A program made the position numbers and the translations under genes. The notes below the pieces were generated by a model. It was not told the DNA's origin and ran no database searches. It saw only the letters and a program-made list of their open reading frames with translations. A stretch of DNA of 64,000 nt. Origin: Acanthaster planci (taxonomy: Eukaryota > Echinodermata > Asteroidea > Valvatida > Acanthasteridae). Positions 1-11,000 of this stretch are shown here, in pieces. How positions within the stretch are numbered: the first letter of the stretch is position 1; the number at the start of each line of letters is the position of its first letter. The stretch spans positions 181,077-245,076 of the forward strand of contig NW_019091692.1 in NCBI RefSeq assembly GCF_001949145.1. Direction: 5' to 3'.

Positions 1-2031
1 TCTAACGTTTCGAAAGAACTCTGGCTAGCTGCGTCATCACATGAGCTGTTGTCTTGTGTCGTTGTTGGGGACAAACGTGCAGTGATCATACGCGGATGTC
101 CTAGGGAATGGCAAGATAAGGAGGAGACTCCACCGTGTGTGAATGATTCCAGATTGGTGCAAGTTGCTTATAGAGATACAACGTTTGTTCGTATGTACTG
201 CGCGTTGTGTCTTTACAAGAATACTGTAATCATCAATACAGTGCTTGCAGAACACCAGAGCTCTGCTGATATTTTGAATAGCGATAGCAGCGACGAGGAT
301 TATAACTTCAACTCTAGCGATACTACACACGCTACACAGGACGAACGGCTTAACTTTACTTACACGAGTTATGATGTTGGAATTGACAATTGCAGCGCTC
401 CCGACATCAGGGTGGAGATCCAGACTGGTTGTCGCGCGTATTCAGCTCCCATCGTTGCACCAGATGGGTTGGTTTATAAGAATCCACACTGTGCACACTG
501 TAACGGGATGCATCTTTTCGCCTTGGACTACAGCCCTTGTCGAGATAGCCTCGTTTGTTCTGGTGTAAAATCAACGCGTCTCTTTACCAGAACGGTACAT
601 ATTTACACTCCAGAAACATCAAATGATTTCAGTTTACTCAGGGAGGCTTACTGCTTCGACAAGCAGTATGCGTTACTCGTCCAGTCACCCATCCTGAATC
701 CTCCTGAAAAGGAACAGAACACTTCATCACTGCCCCAACCATCAGGAGTGATGATGTGTTATCTTTTTTTACTCAGTCAGCAAAATGTCCAGTTGACCTG
801 GCCATTTTATTTAGCTGCCATCAAAGGCAGAGAAGTTTCTGGCTTTGAAAAGGGTGCCTCTGGAGTGAGTACGTCGTATCTTGGAAATGTTACCGACTTC
901 GAAGCCTTGCTTGATGAGAGTGCCTTGGACCAGATAAATGGTACAAGGAAATGGGTCGTGAGGTGCGGTATTACAAGAGTGGACTTCGTCGAAACCTGCG
1001 GGTTGATCGTTGGTTCCATCGAGCCGTGTGAAGACTCTCTGTACACGACCAAAGCCGAGATCTTGACAACCTTTAATTTCAGTGGAATCCAGGTCGTTTA
1101 TGTCGGTGGGGGGCTTCTAGTTGAATCAAAATGGGTGTCCTTCAATCGGTCATACCGTTACCAACCAAAGCTCTCAAAAACATCCGCTAAAGACACTGGT
1201 AGGCCTATAGAAGTGTGTGGTGAACCTTACGTCAACGAAGAATGTCAAATACCCCTGACTCAATCGACGAGGTTGTTGACCATGGGAGGTGCCCCAGCGG
1301 TAGAATACAAAAGAAAAGTGTTCTTCAAAGACCATGTCGTGTATTTGCCTGACGATCGGATCCTTATCTGTGACATTGTTTTTGCAAAGAGAGACCCACT
1401 GCAGACATTTAATTGCGTGGCTTTCAGCGTGTCAGCAACAACCATCTTTGCAACGTTCATCACTTATTGTGCTTTCCCAGTCCTAAGGAATGTTCCAGGT
1501 CGCGCCATCATGAGCCTGAGTGCTGCAATGACTGCGGCTCAGTTGCTGACTATCATAACTTTTGGAAAAACAGAACCCGAAGCATTCTGCCTCACCGTGG
1601 CTCCAGTAATGCATCTCCTGTGGTTGTCAACATTTACTTGGACCAATGTCCTCGCTTTCGACCTTGCAAGGACCTTCTCATCCAAGCAAGCTCGCCGCCC
1701 TGGTAGGTACGTCTTCTCAGTCTACAGTTTGTACGGCTGGGGCGTTCCTCTTCTGATTGTCGCGACATGTCTTGCCGTCCACTTTGCAGACAGTGGAGGG
1801 ATTGATTTCCGGTATGGCATGGGTCCTGGGGAGGACTCCTGCTGGCTGTCTGGAAAACACGCCGTTGTTATAGCCTTTGTTGCTCCAATCGCATGCTGCC
1901 TGGTAGCTAACATCATCATGTTTGCCTGGACGGTGCGTAGTGTGCATGCATCGCTCGTGGCAGCTGCTCTGGTTCATACTCGTCAATCCAAGGCCAAAGA
2001 GAAGATCAGAGAATTTGGGATCTATCTCAAA
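1..2031 (+). CDS. Copy A large exon: ectodomain through TM5 (partial at window edge)
   Basis: The reading frame is open from base 1 to the donor at 2032 (aaa|gtaagt). The first codons already align with the middle of copy B's large exon (shared ELWL and LLSCV), so the true exon start, with any somatomedin-B module, is upstream of the window. The exon covers the cysteine-rich ectodomain and TM1 to TM5 and ends at EFGIYLK in the third cytoplasmic loop, in phase 0. Confidence 0.85.
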
Positions 2032-4199
2032 GTAAGTTGATTCAAATTAGACCTCTCTCTTCCAAACCCTTCACAGTTTCTAACGCCAATAGTGCATCAG
2101 CAATCGTAATATGCTTTGGTCTGAATAATGTTAGGCCTATACCGAAAACATTCCGATACGATCAAAAGGTTGGCCATAGGTGGCCTACATAATTCTGACA
2201 ACAAGTGTTAACAGAGATGTTTGTGTATGTTTTCAAGATTGTTTAAGCCATGCGTTGTCTTCAGAGCTTACAAAGTATTTACCTATATAGTGAGCGACAT
2301 ACGCGATCAGGAATTGAGCAAGTTTGAAAATCTTTACTGAAATCTGAACACATGATGAAGCTTTAAATGCAATTGGCAAAGTCTAATACACGTGTAGACA
2401 CCATAATGATGCCAATCTGTTTTCGTGTCGTATTGGGGCTCAGTGAATCTTGTCTCACCTCACTGCCATGTGAAAGTGCACATATATGTGGACATCTTGC
2501 GATGTCATTATTATTTTAGTTTATGGGTGTATTAGCAACCATAAAACAGTCGAACTGGTTCATATAGGTGCACTGCGCTACGGACAAGACCCGGAAATGA
2601 CCTGGATTTTTTTCCATGCGGCTAGCCCCTGTAATTTTGTGGGCGTGGCCACTCGCAGGGTACAGCTTGCATTGCCCTGCACCTGCTTAACTCTTCACGA
2701 GTTGCTCCCATACGCATCATGCGTGGCAGACTGGCTAACGAACTCCTCGGCTGGATGCACGTTAAAATTAAAATTGAAAATGAGAGTTAAACCATATACT
2801 TCGATTTCATATAAATGTTACCATCTCGTGATTGAATTCTCCACTGTGACATTAAGGACTCTTTCTGGTCGTTACGCTTGGGCTAGGACGTCTGCTGATC
2901 TCATTGTGCGGCAGTGTTTTGACTGTTTTCCAAAGTTCTTATCCCAGTAAACGTTGAACGTGAACGAGTTCATCGCGTTGAACAGCAGTGGGTAGTGTAA
3001 CCAAGAAGTGCAACTGAGTTTTGTGTCCGTCAAAATGCCAGGTAGTCATAACACATGCCACAGGTTTGCTTTGTTTCGGTTTACGATGGCGAAAGACAAA
3101 ATATGTTTCATTCGCTGTTTAATGCGTCGCAGTTGACTCCCCAACACTTCCCTATAAAACTATTTGAAAATATACACGAAGACAGTCTATCTCCTAAAGA
3201 AGCCTATTAACTGAACGTGCACATATGATATAGCTCCATGTATGTTGTTTTGATTAGCCTACGCGTAGGACTAGCATGTTTTACACCGATTGCTAAGGCC
3301 GGTTAAAATGGCTTGGTTATCATCACTCAAAAGTATATTTTTGGGTCGGGAGGACCTTTGATATTTGATATACTTTAAGTAAGTATTTTCCAGACTTTTC
3401 AGATTAAAATTACCTTTCTTGTACAGTATTTTAACGTTTAACAGACACGTGAGGCTTGACTTGGGCTTCAATTTTTGCCCTCATCACCATCGCCTCGAGC
3501 CTGTATTTTTCTTAACACCCATGACATGTACATGCACGTACATACATGTACATTGAAACGTGAGCAGCAGCGATCGACCGTACCCGGCCCAACTCAATTG
3601 GTCATGGTTGAGGGCAAGACAAACGAATCAAGATAAAACAAGACAATTTTTGTGAGGCATACACATTTTCAAGGTTGAAAAGGGCCGGAAATTTGTTAAA
3701 AGTTGGAAATATTAAATATCAAAAAACCGGGGCGGTAGAGAACATCCGGTCTCGGTTGATGAAAAACAAGGAATTAATTTTAATTGGTCTAACCAGTTTC
3801 GGTTTATACTTAAGACGCAAACAAATATCAAATGCACAGACAGTCGCTGAAACAGCATCAGTGCAAATTGCAAAGCACTGAATCGCGTTTCATTAAAACT
3901 TGTATTTATAATTTACTCTGAACACTTAGATTTCTGGTGTCATGGGGTTCACGTGGATCTTCGGTTGCCTTGCCAACCGCATCAACCATGAGGTCCTCTG
4001 GTACCTCTTCGTCGTCCTCAACTCCCTGCAAGGGGTCTTCATCTTCCTCTCCTTTGGCTGCAACCGCCGCATCCGGGACCTCTGGAGGGAGAAACTTGGC
4101 TTGAAGCCGCAAAGCGGCACCTCCTCGGACGCAAAAACCAAGAAATCCTCTGAGAATGTGCGCGTGAAGAGCTCAGATCAAAGCGCTTCAAATGTGTAG
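1..4199 (+). CDS. Class B (methuselah-like) 7TM receptor, copy A, 5'-partial
   Basis: This is the 3' part of a receptor gene whose upstream exons lie outside the window. Two exons are visible, 1-2031 and 3930-4199, joined in phase 0 across an intron with GTAAGT donor and TTAG acceptor; together they encode 766 residues plus stop. The product is a cysteine-rich ectodomain with many N-glycosylation sequons, followed by a 7TM core. Visible core signatures are a basic FPVLRNVPGRAIMSLS loop after TM1, WTNVLAFDL in TM3, the ECL2 cysteine in DSCWLSG, GVMGFTW in TM6 and NSLQG in TM7. These fit the secretin/methuselah-like superfamily. It is closely similar to copy B along its whole length. No GPS autoproteolysis motif is recognisable before TM1. 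The ligand is unknown and G-protein signalling is inferred from the fold. Frame is open throughout, so it is probably functional. Confidence 0.85.
2032..3929 (+). other. Intron of receptor copy A
   Basis: The donor is GTAAGT at 2032 and the acceptor TTAG ends at 3929. I see no gene in it; the longest open stretch (2486-2950) has no recognisable product. Blocks at about 2795-2990 and 3040-3310 are homologous to 5424-6030, upstream of the broken third copy, so the intron was duplicated with the exon. A short matching block also occurs in copy B's intron near 13835-13920. Confidence 0.7.
3930..4199 (+). CDS. Copy A last exon: TM6, TM7 and cytoplasmic tail
   Basis: It starts after a TTAG acceptor in phase 0 and reads ISGVMGFTWIFG (TM6), then LWYLFVVLNSLQGVFIF (TM7), then a basic tail with RRIRDLWREKLG, ending at TAG (4197-4199). 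The GFTW and LQG motifs are hallmarks of class B 7TM receptors. The tail is rich in Ser, Thr and Lys. Confidence 0.88.
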   Translation: MSGVMGFTWIFGCLANRINHEVLWYLFVVLNSLQGVFIFLSFGCNRRIRDLWREKLGLKPQSGTSSDAKTKKSSENVRVKSSDQSASNV

Positions 4200-5400
4200 A
4201 ATGAATTTATATTTTGGTTCTTATTCAATGGATGTGCGGACGGTTATAATTATATTGGCATGTAAAAAAACACCAACTGCATGACGGAGAGGTTGTACAG
4301 ATATAACAGTAACATATATAAAAGATAATTTTGCTTACAAACATCAGAATTTTCATGTCCAGTTGATATCAAAGTTTTTTCAATTGCTCATAATTCTCTT
4401 GTAGAAACCAAATATCTTCTCGTAAACTCCATCTAAAGGGAGATGAATACTGACTTTTGTACAGAAATAATATTGAAAATACATATATTATAGATCGTTA
4501 TTGATGGTTCCGGATCTCAAACACCTCGCCACTTCAAGCCAGCGCAAGTGTGATTCCACGTTTATAACAGAGAGAAGTCTGTAACTGGTTGTATTTTTCA
4601 GGGGGAGACCTGGGGGTGCACATAAATTTCCAAGAGGCCCTGTAAACAAATGAACAGTGGCTTGCATGGATAGGTTGTGTACGTATACAACCCAAAAGTT
4701 TAATTTCTGTGGCCTGTAGATGTTTAAATAATTTTAATTACAAAGAGTGCTAACTTCAACCAAGCAAGTCACAGACAGCTTTACACAAACATATATCGTT
4801 AGATCTCTTAACCTCCGTTTTAAATTTCTTCTACAAATGAATTCAATCTTTATTTGATCCGCTCAGGCAAGGTTAATAAAAAAATGCCATAGTGGAGTTA
4901 ATTCTTTGTGGTAAATTAATTATTGTTGCTAATTCCTTGTCATTGAAATTTTCCCAATCTGGGCACGGAAGCTTGGGGTTCCTTTTATTTATAAAGGGTT
5001 GCCGTTGGAGTTCCAGCCGGGGCGGAGTGTTGCCTATCAGGTGCAGTACTCTCCAGGGAAGACAGCACACAGGTTCGGGGAGATGCTACACTGTAAAACC
5101 CAAGCGTTCAACTTTGAAATGCAGATCAAACGCAAATACACCTTTTAAACATTTTGACACGTTTATAAATAAACACGACACGCTCATATGCTGAACACAC
5201 TATTTTGTTAATAAACGCCACTTATATTTGTGATAAAATAACACGGAGGTGTTCAGCATATGTTAGGTTTTTAAACACTATGAATCGTAAACCTGTTTGT
5301 AATGTGTACACTTTTATGACACGTTTATAAAGGGTGCAGTGTTTATTAACTACACACTGGGTAACAATGACATACACGTGTTCAAGTCATACGCAGTGAC
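4200..5400. other. 3' flank of receptor copy A, no gene seen
   Basis: This is probable 3' UTR and spacer. A stretch at about 4340-4680 is homologous to 6290-6590 downstream of the broken copy. The first AATAAA on the plus strand is at 4875-4880, a possible but distant polyadenylation signal. A block near 4900-4990 resembles 15955-16050 downstream of copy B, so the duplicated unit may extend past the coding part. The 5090-5350 interval is a palindromic repeat region. Confidence 0.5.
5185..5262. repeat. Hairpin with 14-bp perfect arms
   Basis: CATATGCTGAACAC at 5185-5198 is perfectly inverted at 5249-5262, with a 50-bp loop. Outside it, GACACGTTTATAAA occurs both before and after the hairpin in direct orientation. 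It looks like the core of a palindromic MITE covering about 5090-5350. The outer ends are not clear. Confidence 0.5.
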
Positions 5401-6600
5401 GTCAAGAGTGGCAAGCTAACACTTCAATTTCATGTAAATGACAGCATCTATTAATTGAATTCTACACTGTGATATCAACGACTATTTCTGGTCGCTACGC
5501 CTGGCTTAGGACGTCTGTTCACCTATTGTGCGGCAATATTCCTCAACGTTCTCAACCCAGTTAGCTGAAACGGAGAGTCGAACCCTGTACTTCGATTTCA
5601 TGTCTGTGACAAGATCTACTAATTGAATTCTGCATGGTGAAATCAAGGACTTTTTTGGTCGTTACGCCTGGGTTATGACGTCTGTTGTTCTCTAGGATGA
5701 CCGGGTTGAAGGGCAGTATAGGCAGTGTAACAGAAATGTCGGCTTTCAATCTGCCCAAATGCCAACCAGTCGCAACACACGCCATCGGTGCGAGTTGTTC
5801 TGTTTTGTTTCGGTAAAAGGTGGCAACACACATTTTTTTATTTGCTCTTTCAACACGCAAAAGCTGACTCCCCAACTCAACGTTTATATCCTCTTAAAAC
5901 AAAGTTTTAATTTAAACTAAAAAGACAATCAAATCTAAGATACTTAACATGCACATTAGAAATTGCTCCACGTTGCTAGTTGTCTTGATTAGCAAACCTG
6001 TAGGACTAGCATCTTTTAAACCTTTTCCTATCTCATAAGATTTTGCTAATACTTCGTTTTAAAACGTGACAGTTATCAAGCGTGCTTACAAACTGCTATC
6101 GAGACTGCATTAATGCGAAGTCAGAAAGGTTTGCAAGTACTGAATTCTGTATTAAGACAACATCTATTCTTAATTCTCTCTAAACACTTATATTTGTGGC
6201 ATCATGGGATTCTCGTAGATCGTCGGTTGCCTTGCCAACCGCATCTACCATGAGGTCCTCTGGTACCTCTTCAGTACAACAGCCCTTGTTCAGAATTTTT
6301 GTGTCCAGTTGACACTGAACTTCGTTGTAATTGCTCCTTCTTCTGTAGAAACCGGGTATCACCACTTAGACTAAACTGGAGGGGAGATGAATACCGAGTT
6401 TTGCACAGAAATTACACTTACAAAACGTGTATTACAGACCCCTCTCGATATTTTCTGGACCTCGAACACCTCGCCACCTCGAGTGTGCATACAAATTTAC
6501 AACAGAAAGAAACAGTGGTGAATGTTGGGGACGTGGCCACGCAGTTGGTGCATGCACACTAATTTCCAAGGGACACTGAAAGCAAATTAAACGGTACGTG
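5400..6600 (+). pseudogene. Decayed third copy of the receptor 3' end (intron, TM6-TM7 exon, 3' flank)
   Basis: The region aligns in order with copy A: intron blocks (5424-6030 against 2795-3310), the last exon (6192-6272 against 3930-4010), then 3' flank (6290-6590 against 4340-4680). The large exon with TM1-TM5 is absent. The exon is broken in three ways, described in its own entry. The intron part also contains an internal duplication, with the same block at 5424-5530 and 5589-5700. It is a relic of a longer tandem array and should not be translated. Confidence 0.75.
6192..6272 (+). pseudogene. Broken TM6-TM7 exon of the third receptor copy
   Basis: Compared with copies A and B, the acceptor TTAG has become TTAT (base 6191), the TM6 tryptophan codon has become TAG (6216-6218), and the match stops after LWYLF at 6272, so most of TM7 and the tail are deleted. 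The remaining codons are otherwise well conserved (CLANRI and HEVLWYLF), which suggests fairly recent decay. Confidence 0.85.
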
Positions 6601-7980
6601 TAACTTCACTGCTTGTGCTGCAGACAGTGCCAAATAGTGTGCCATAGGCAGAGGACTGTCTGAACTGAAACCCGTCGTTTTCAGAGCTTGTCCCATTTTA
6701 AGCGGCCAGGCTCAGTCCACGATTTGTAGCATCAACTAACACACTGCCTTTTCTCTTCGATGAAAACGAGGTTATCTAAACTCCCTCCACGTTCAAGTAA
6801 GACGTCTGTCCTCAGACGTTTTATATGTAACCTGGGACAAATTTGATCAGAAGAAAAGTCTGGCATATGATTACAATCTATTCACCCCGTGTAACACCAC
6901 ATGTCGACGTGATCGTTCACTAATTCCACACCGGTGGCGAGGGAAACTCAATATTGATTTAGTGACTGTGTGTGTATGTTTTTCTTTCGCCATTTCCAGG
7001 ATACTGTGTCTGTCAAACACTGTATGTAACTCTTGTGGCCTATTCGTCTCTTGCTTTTTAATGTAATCTTATTTGCTGTACATGTAGTGTAGGCTACTGT
7101 CGAAGTCACTTGTCCTTATACCTCATGCTTTTTCATTGTATGTTATGCCTACTGTAATAGCATCACAAATGAAATAAAAATTGGATGGGGAAAATGCCTC
7201 TGGCTTCTCCTGAACCCTTTGCTGACATTTTGGTATAACCATATAAAATCTAAATCCATTCAGATTCAACCCGTTTTTTAACTTAAATCTTTCCAACCCA
7301 TGATGTGCATTCGATGTGTATGTCAGCTCGAATACACCAAACAAAATAACAAACCGCATCAACAGAAAATTCAAATTTGGTATCGTTTCAGAGAAAAGGG
7401 GAATAAAGGCAATCCTTGCACCTTTGTGTTGCCTTTATTGTGATTTTCAATTTCTGTATTTTGCGCAATCAACACATGTACTGTACATCAGTTAGACTAG
7501 TGAGTAGTACACTGGGGTTCCGGTCTGACGCAGAAAACCAGTGGGTTGAAAATTCAAAGTGGAATCGCCAAAAAAAATGCTTGTAATATCGTATATGTCA
7601 GGAGCACTTAAACATTTTAATAATAATGAAAAGCTGTGCATGTTGCAGAAATGCAGAGCAAATGGGGTCTTTTTATTTCTATTCAATGAACGGGAATATA
7701 CATTGCAATATGCGTTTAAAAAATGGTTTCATTTCTCTTTTGTTCTAACTATTAAGCCTCATGCAGCGCTGCCAATTCGAAGTCTCTCGGGATAGAATTC
7801 CCAATCAGTCTTGCTCCAACAGAGCGGCAAGACTCTGGCGATTGTTTTTCTTACTCTTGAAATAAAACACCTAAGCTTGGAAATTTCATTTCCAAACAAC
7901 TCATGCAAAACCAGAAATGATAGGGTATTTCGAACATTCTTCGCATTACTCCTGAGTGAAGCAGTCGGTACACCTTCGCA
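6601..7980. other. Spacer upstream of receptor copy B, no gene seen
   Basis: It is AT-rich with only short random open frames. It must hold the promoter of copy B, but I see no convincing TATA box or initiator. Confidence 0.4.
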
Positions 7981-8056
7981 ATGAACGTTATTCTTCTCTG
8001 CCTTCTCGGTCTAACAGTAGTGGTACGATATGCTCAAGTGGTTGCCGTGACTCGAG
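7981..8056 (+). CDS. Copy B exon 1: signal peptide
   Basis: ATG opens a 25-residue hydrophobic leader (MNVILLCLLGLTVVV then a polar stretch) typical of a secretory signal. The donor is CGAG|GTACGT at 8057, phase 1, which joins in frame to the first SRCR exon. There is no better upstream ATG in frame that I can see. No further 5' exon is needed. Confidence 0.72.
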
Positions 8057-11000
8057 GTACGTACGTCTAATTAGAACCATCTTGTATGTTGAAGTTTGGA
8101 TATTTACACCTTCAAGTTGTAGAGATGAGAGCCGAATGCCATTCTCAACATTTTATAGATGTAGTCAGACTAGTTGGATAGATAGACTATGACAATTTCA
8201 GAGTTTTCTTGTCGTTTTTACGATTTTGATTTTGGTATATGATATATTGGTTTTTGAACACTAACGTAAAATGTTTACTTGTTTTAATGTGCGTTCACAT
8301 TTATTACATCAGTGCCTTGAGGGCAGAGTTGTGACACAGGAATGGAACATCCCTATGGGCATTATAATTGGATAATTGTGGGTTCGGCCTTGTTCTGAGT
8401 CCCTAAATGAATGCATGATTGCTTGCCTCTAATTGCTCGGCTCCTACACAGTTTTCCGTTATACTTTCACTATGAAGGTAATATTTTTTAACTTCAGATC
8501 CTCTTTCTCTTCTTTCGACAGCAAATTTTTCTTCATCAAATCTTCGCATTGTGGATGGACGTTACCATAACGAGGGGCGAGTTGAGGTCCGCCTAACTGG
8601 CCAGAAGTGGTGGGGGTCATACTGCACCACCAATGACCATGGCCTCCTGCATGGTGCAGGACGCGCACTTTGCCGTCAGCTCGGGTTTCCCGCCTTGTTT
8701 GGGGCCAGCAACACCGCGCAGTTTGGGCGGACCACTGGTCCAATATGGCTACAGGAAATAGATTGTGGAACAACCCTCAGACCCCTGGACGAATGCAGTT
8801 TGGATCCTTGGATTCCAGAATATTATGGCTGCTATCATATTCATGATGTTGGGATCAGGTGCTTCACTGGTAAGACAATTTTTTACCAATATTCCATCAA
8901 GTATAGGTATGAATGTTTACAATCAGTATAATTTGTCATATTCAACTGGCTGGTAACATGTTTGTCTATTTTCTGAGGCCAAATTATTTCTTCAATTCAA
9001 AATGTTAACCATCTTGTTAACAAAGATCTTGACTTACTGAAAGTATTAGATAACATAACCAATTCGATTTGCAGGTAAGGTTCGCTTGGTCGGCGGAAGG
9101 CACGAGAATGCTGGAAAAGTAGAGCTACAGATTGGAGATGACGAGTGGGTTTCCCTGGCATACAACAATGTGAAAAACCACGAGCTAGCGTCTGACCTGG
9201 TCTGCAGACACCTGGGCTACCCATCTGCGGTCGGATCAACTCCGGAAAAGGCCGACAATGGCACTGGGAGCTTCATATGTACACTTGTGGCGTGCGATTG
9301 GGCGTCATCGGGCAAAAGGGGCGCCCTCTTCGATTGTATCGATGAAAACCCATTGACGATGTGCCAAAACCAAGAAAGGCAGTCCACAATCCTATTTGGA
9401 GTAGTCTGCGCCACGGGTGAGACACCAGCGATGTTAATGACACTTTACGAGTTAATTTCTCAAAGCACAGACCGAGCATTGTCGATTATTACAAACATAA
9501 TTGACATAAAGTTTCCCTTCTTTTAAACAAGGTGATGTATCCACTGTGCCCTTATCACTGGGGCTCGGCGTGTTGTACTTTTCCCCGTGCTGTCTGGCAG
9601 TTTTTCAAATCAAATAAGTCACATGCTGGCAGCGCAGCTTGATTTGAATACCAACCCGCTGGTTTATACACCTAGACAACAAACATACAGAGACCAACTT
9701 CAAACCTTTTGAAAGTGGCTGATTCTGCGACTTATATGGAGTCTCTCAAACTCGATTTGGAGTGCACTGAGCAGCACTTATATTAACCCACATAATTTAC
9801 ACATTCACGATAGCATTGGCCGCACCACATGAATATCTTTACGCGTAATTTATATCCCGCACAACCTTTTTTTTTTCATCAGAGAATGAAATACTACCGC
9901 CTAGTGCAACACCAGAATTTCGGCTCAATCCTCGGGGCGTCGGTTTGAGTGGATCGTGGCATCTTGGATTTCTTGAGGGCCGCTACAATGGCTCCGACTG
10001 GAGAACTATCTGCGTTCACCGACCCGAAGCATGTCTGCCAAATTCCTTCAGGGATCTCGCCAACCCAGCCTGCCGAGACATTGGCTATCCCCCGGCCGAA
10101 CACTGGAAGGAGATACGGTACTCACAGTCTAACTTCAATGGCACCGGGAATGATCTTGTGCTGAGATACACGTACGTGAAAGAAAAGCACGGCAATGAGC
10201 AGCGATGGTTGTATGGACAGAAAGCTTGTCAAGACAACGATTTTTTTGTAGTCTTCGTGGAATGCGATACAGGTAATTAAAGGCATGTACTAGGTTTTAG
10301 ACGAAACTACTGGCAAAAGTAAATAGGGTGCATTTCAGTGGAACTAAGAATTGCAGATTTCACAAGAAAAAAATACAAGCTTGTCTCGCAACGGGGAACT
10401 TCGAAATGTTTGGTGGCACCACACAAGCCGGTCCTTTCCAAAAGTAGTACACATACTCACAACTACTGCACATGCTCAGAAATGGCAAATGCGACCGGTT
10501 AGTCTGCCGCCACCAAGCGTCATTTAGGCTCTCATTCTTTTTTCTGGATTGTTAGCATAACAAAAGGAAATAGAACATGGCACAGGGGTACTTTTGTGCT
10601 GGTTCTTGTCGTATGCCTAGACTTGAGACTATAGCTTGTGATAACCTGATTTACACTCTGCGTATTCTCGAACTTCTGTGATCTCTCGTAGTAACGGCAC
10701 AAACAAAACTATCTATGTTGATTATTCAGTGCAATTTTTATGACACTCAACTAATTTCTGTATATCTCTTTCAGGTGTCACAATGTATGGGTTAACAGTG
10801 TACCCCTGTCGATCACAGTCTTGCCAAGGACGCTGCGGAAGCCCTGCGAGTGAGAGGCAATGTGGCTGCGATGCGTTGTGTGTGCAGTGTGAGGACTGCT
10901 GCTACGATTACCTTATATTGTGTCCTTCGGATCAATCAACTTTTCCGAGAGAACTCTGGCTGGTTGTGTCGTCACGTGAACTTTTGTCTTGTGTCATGGT

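Noticed and set aside
2486-2950. 154-codon frame in copy A's intron
   Set aside because: No recognisable domain, and the homologous block in the pseudo-copy does not keep this frame.
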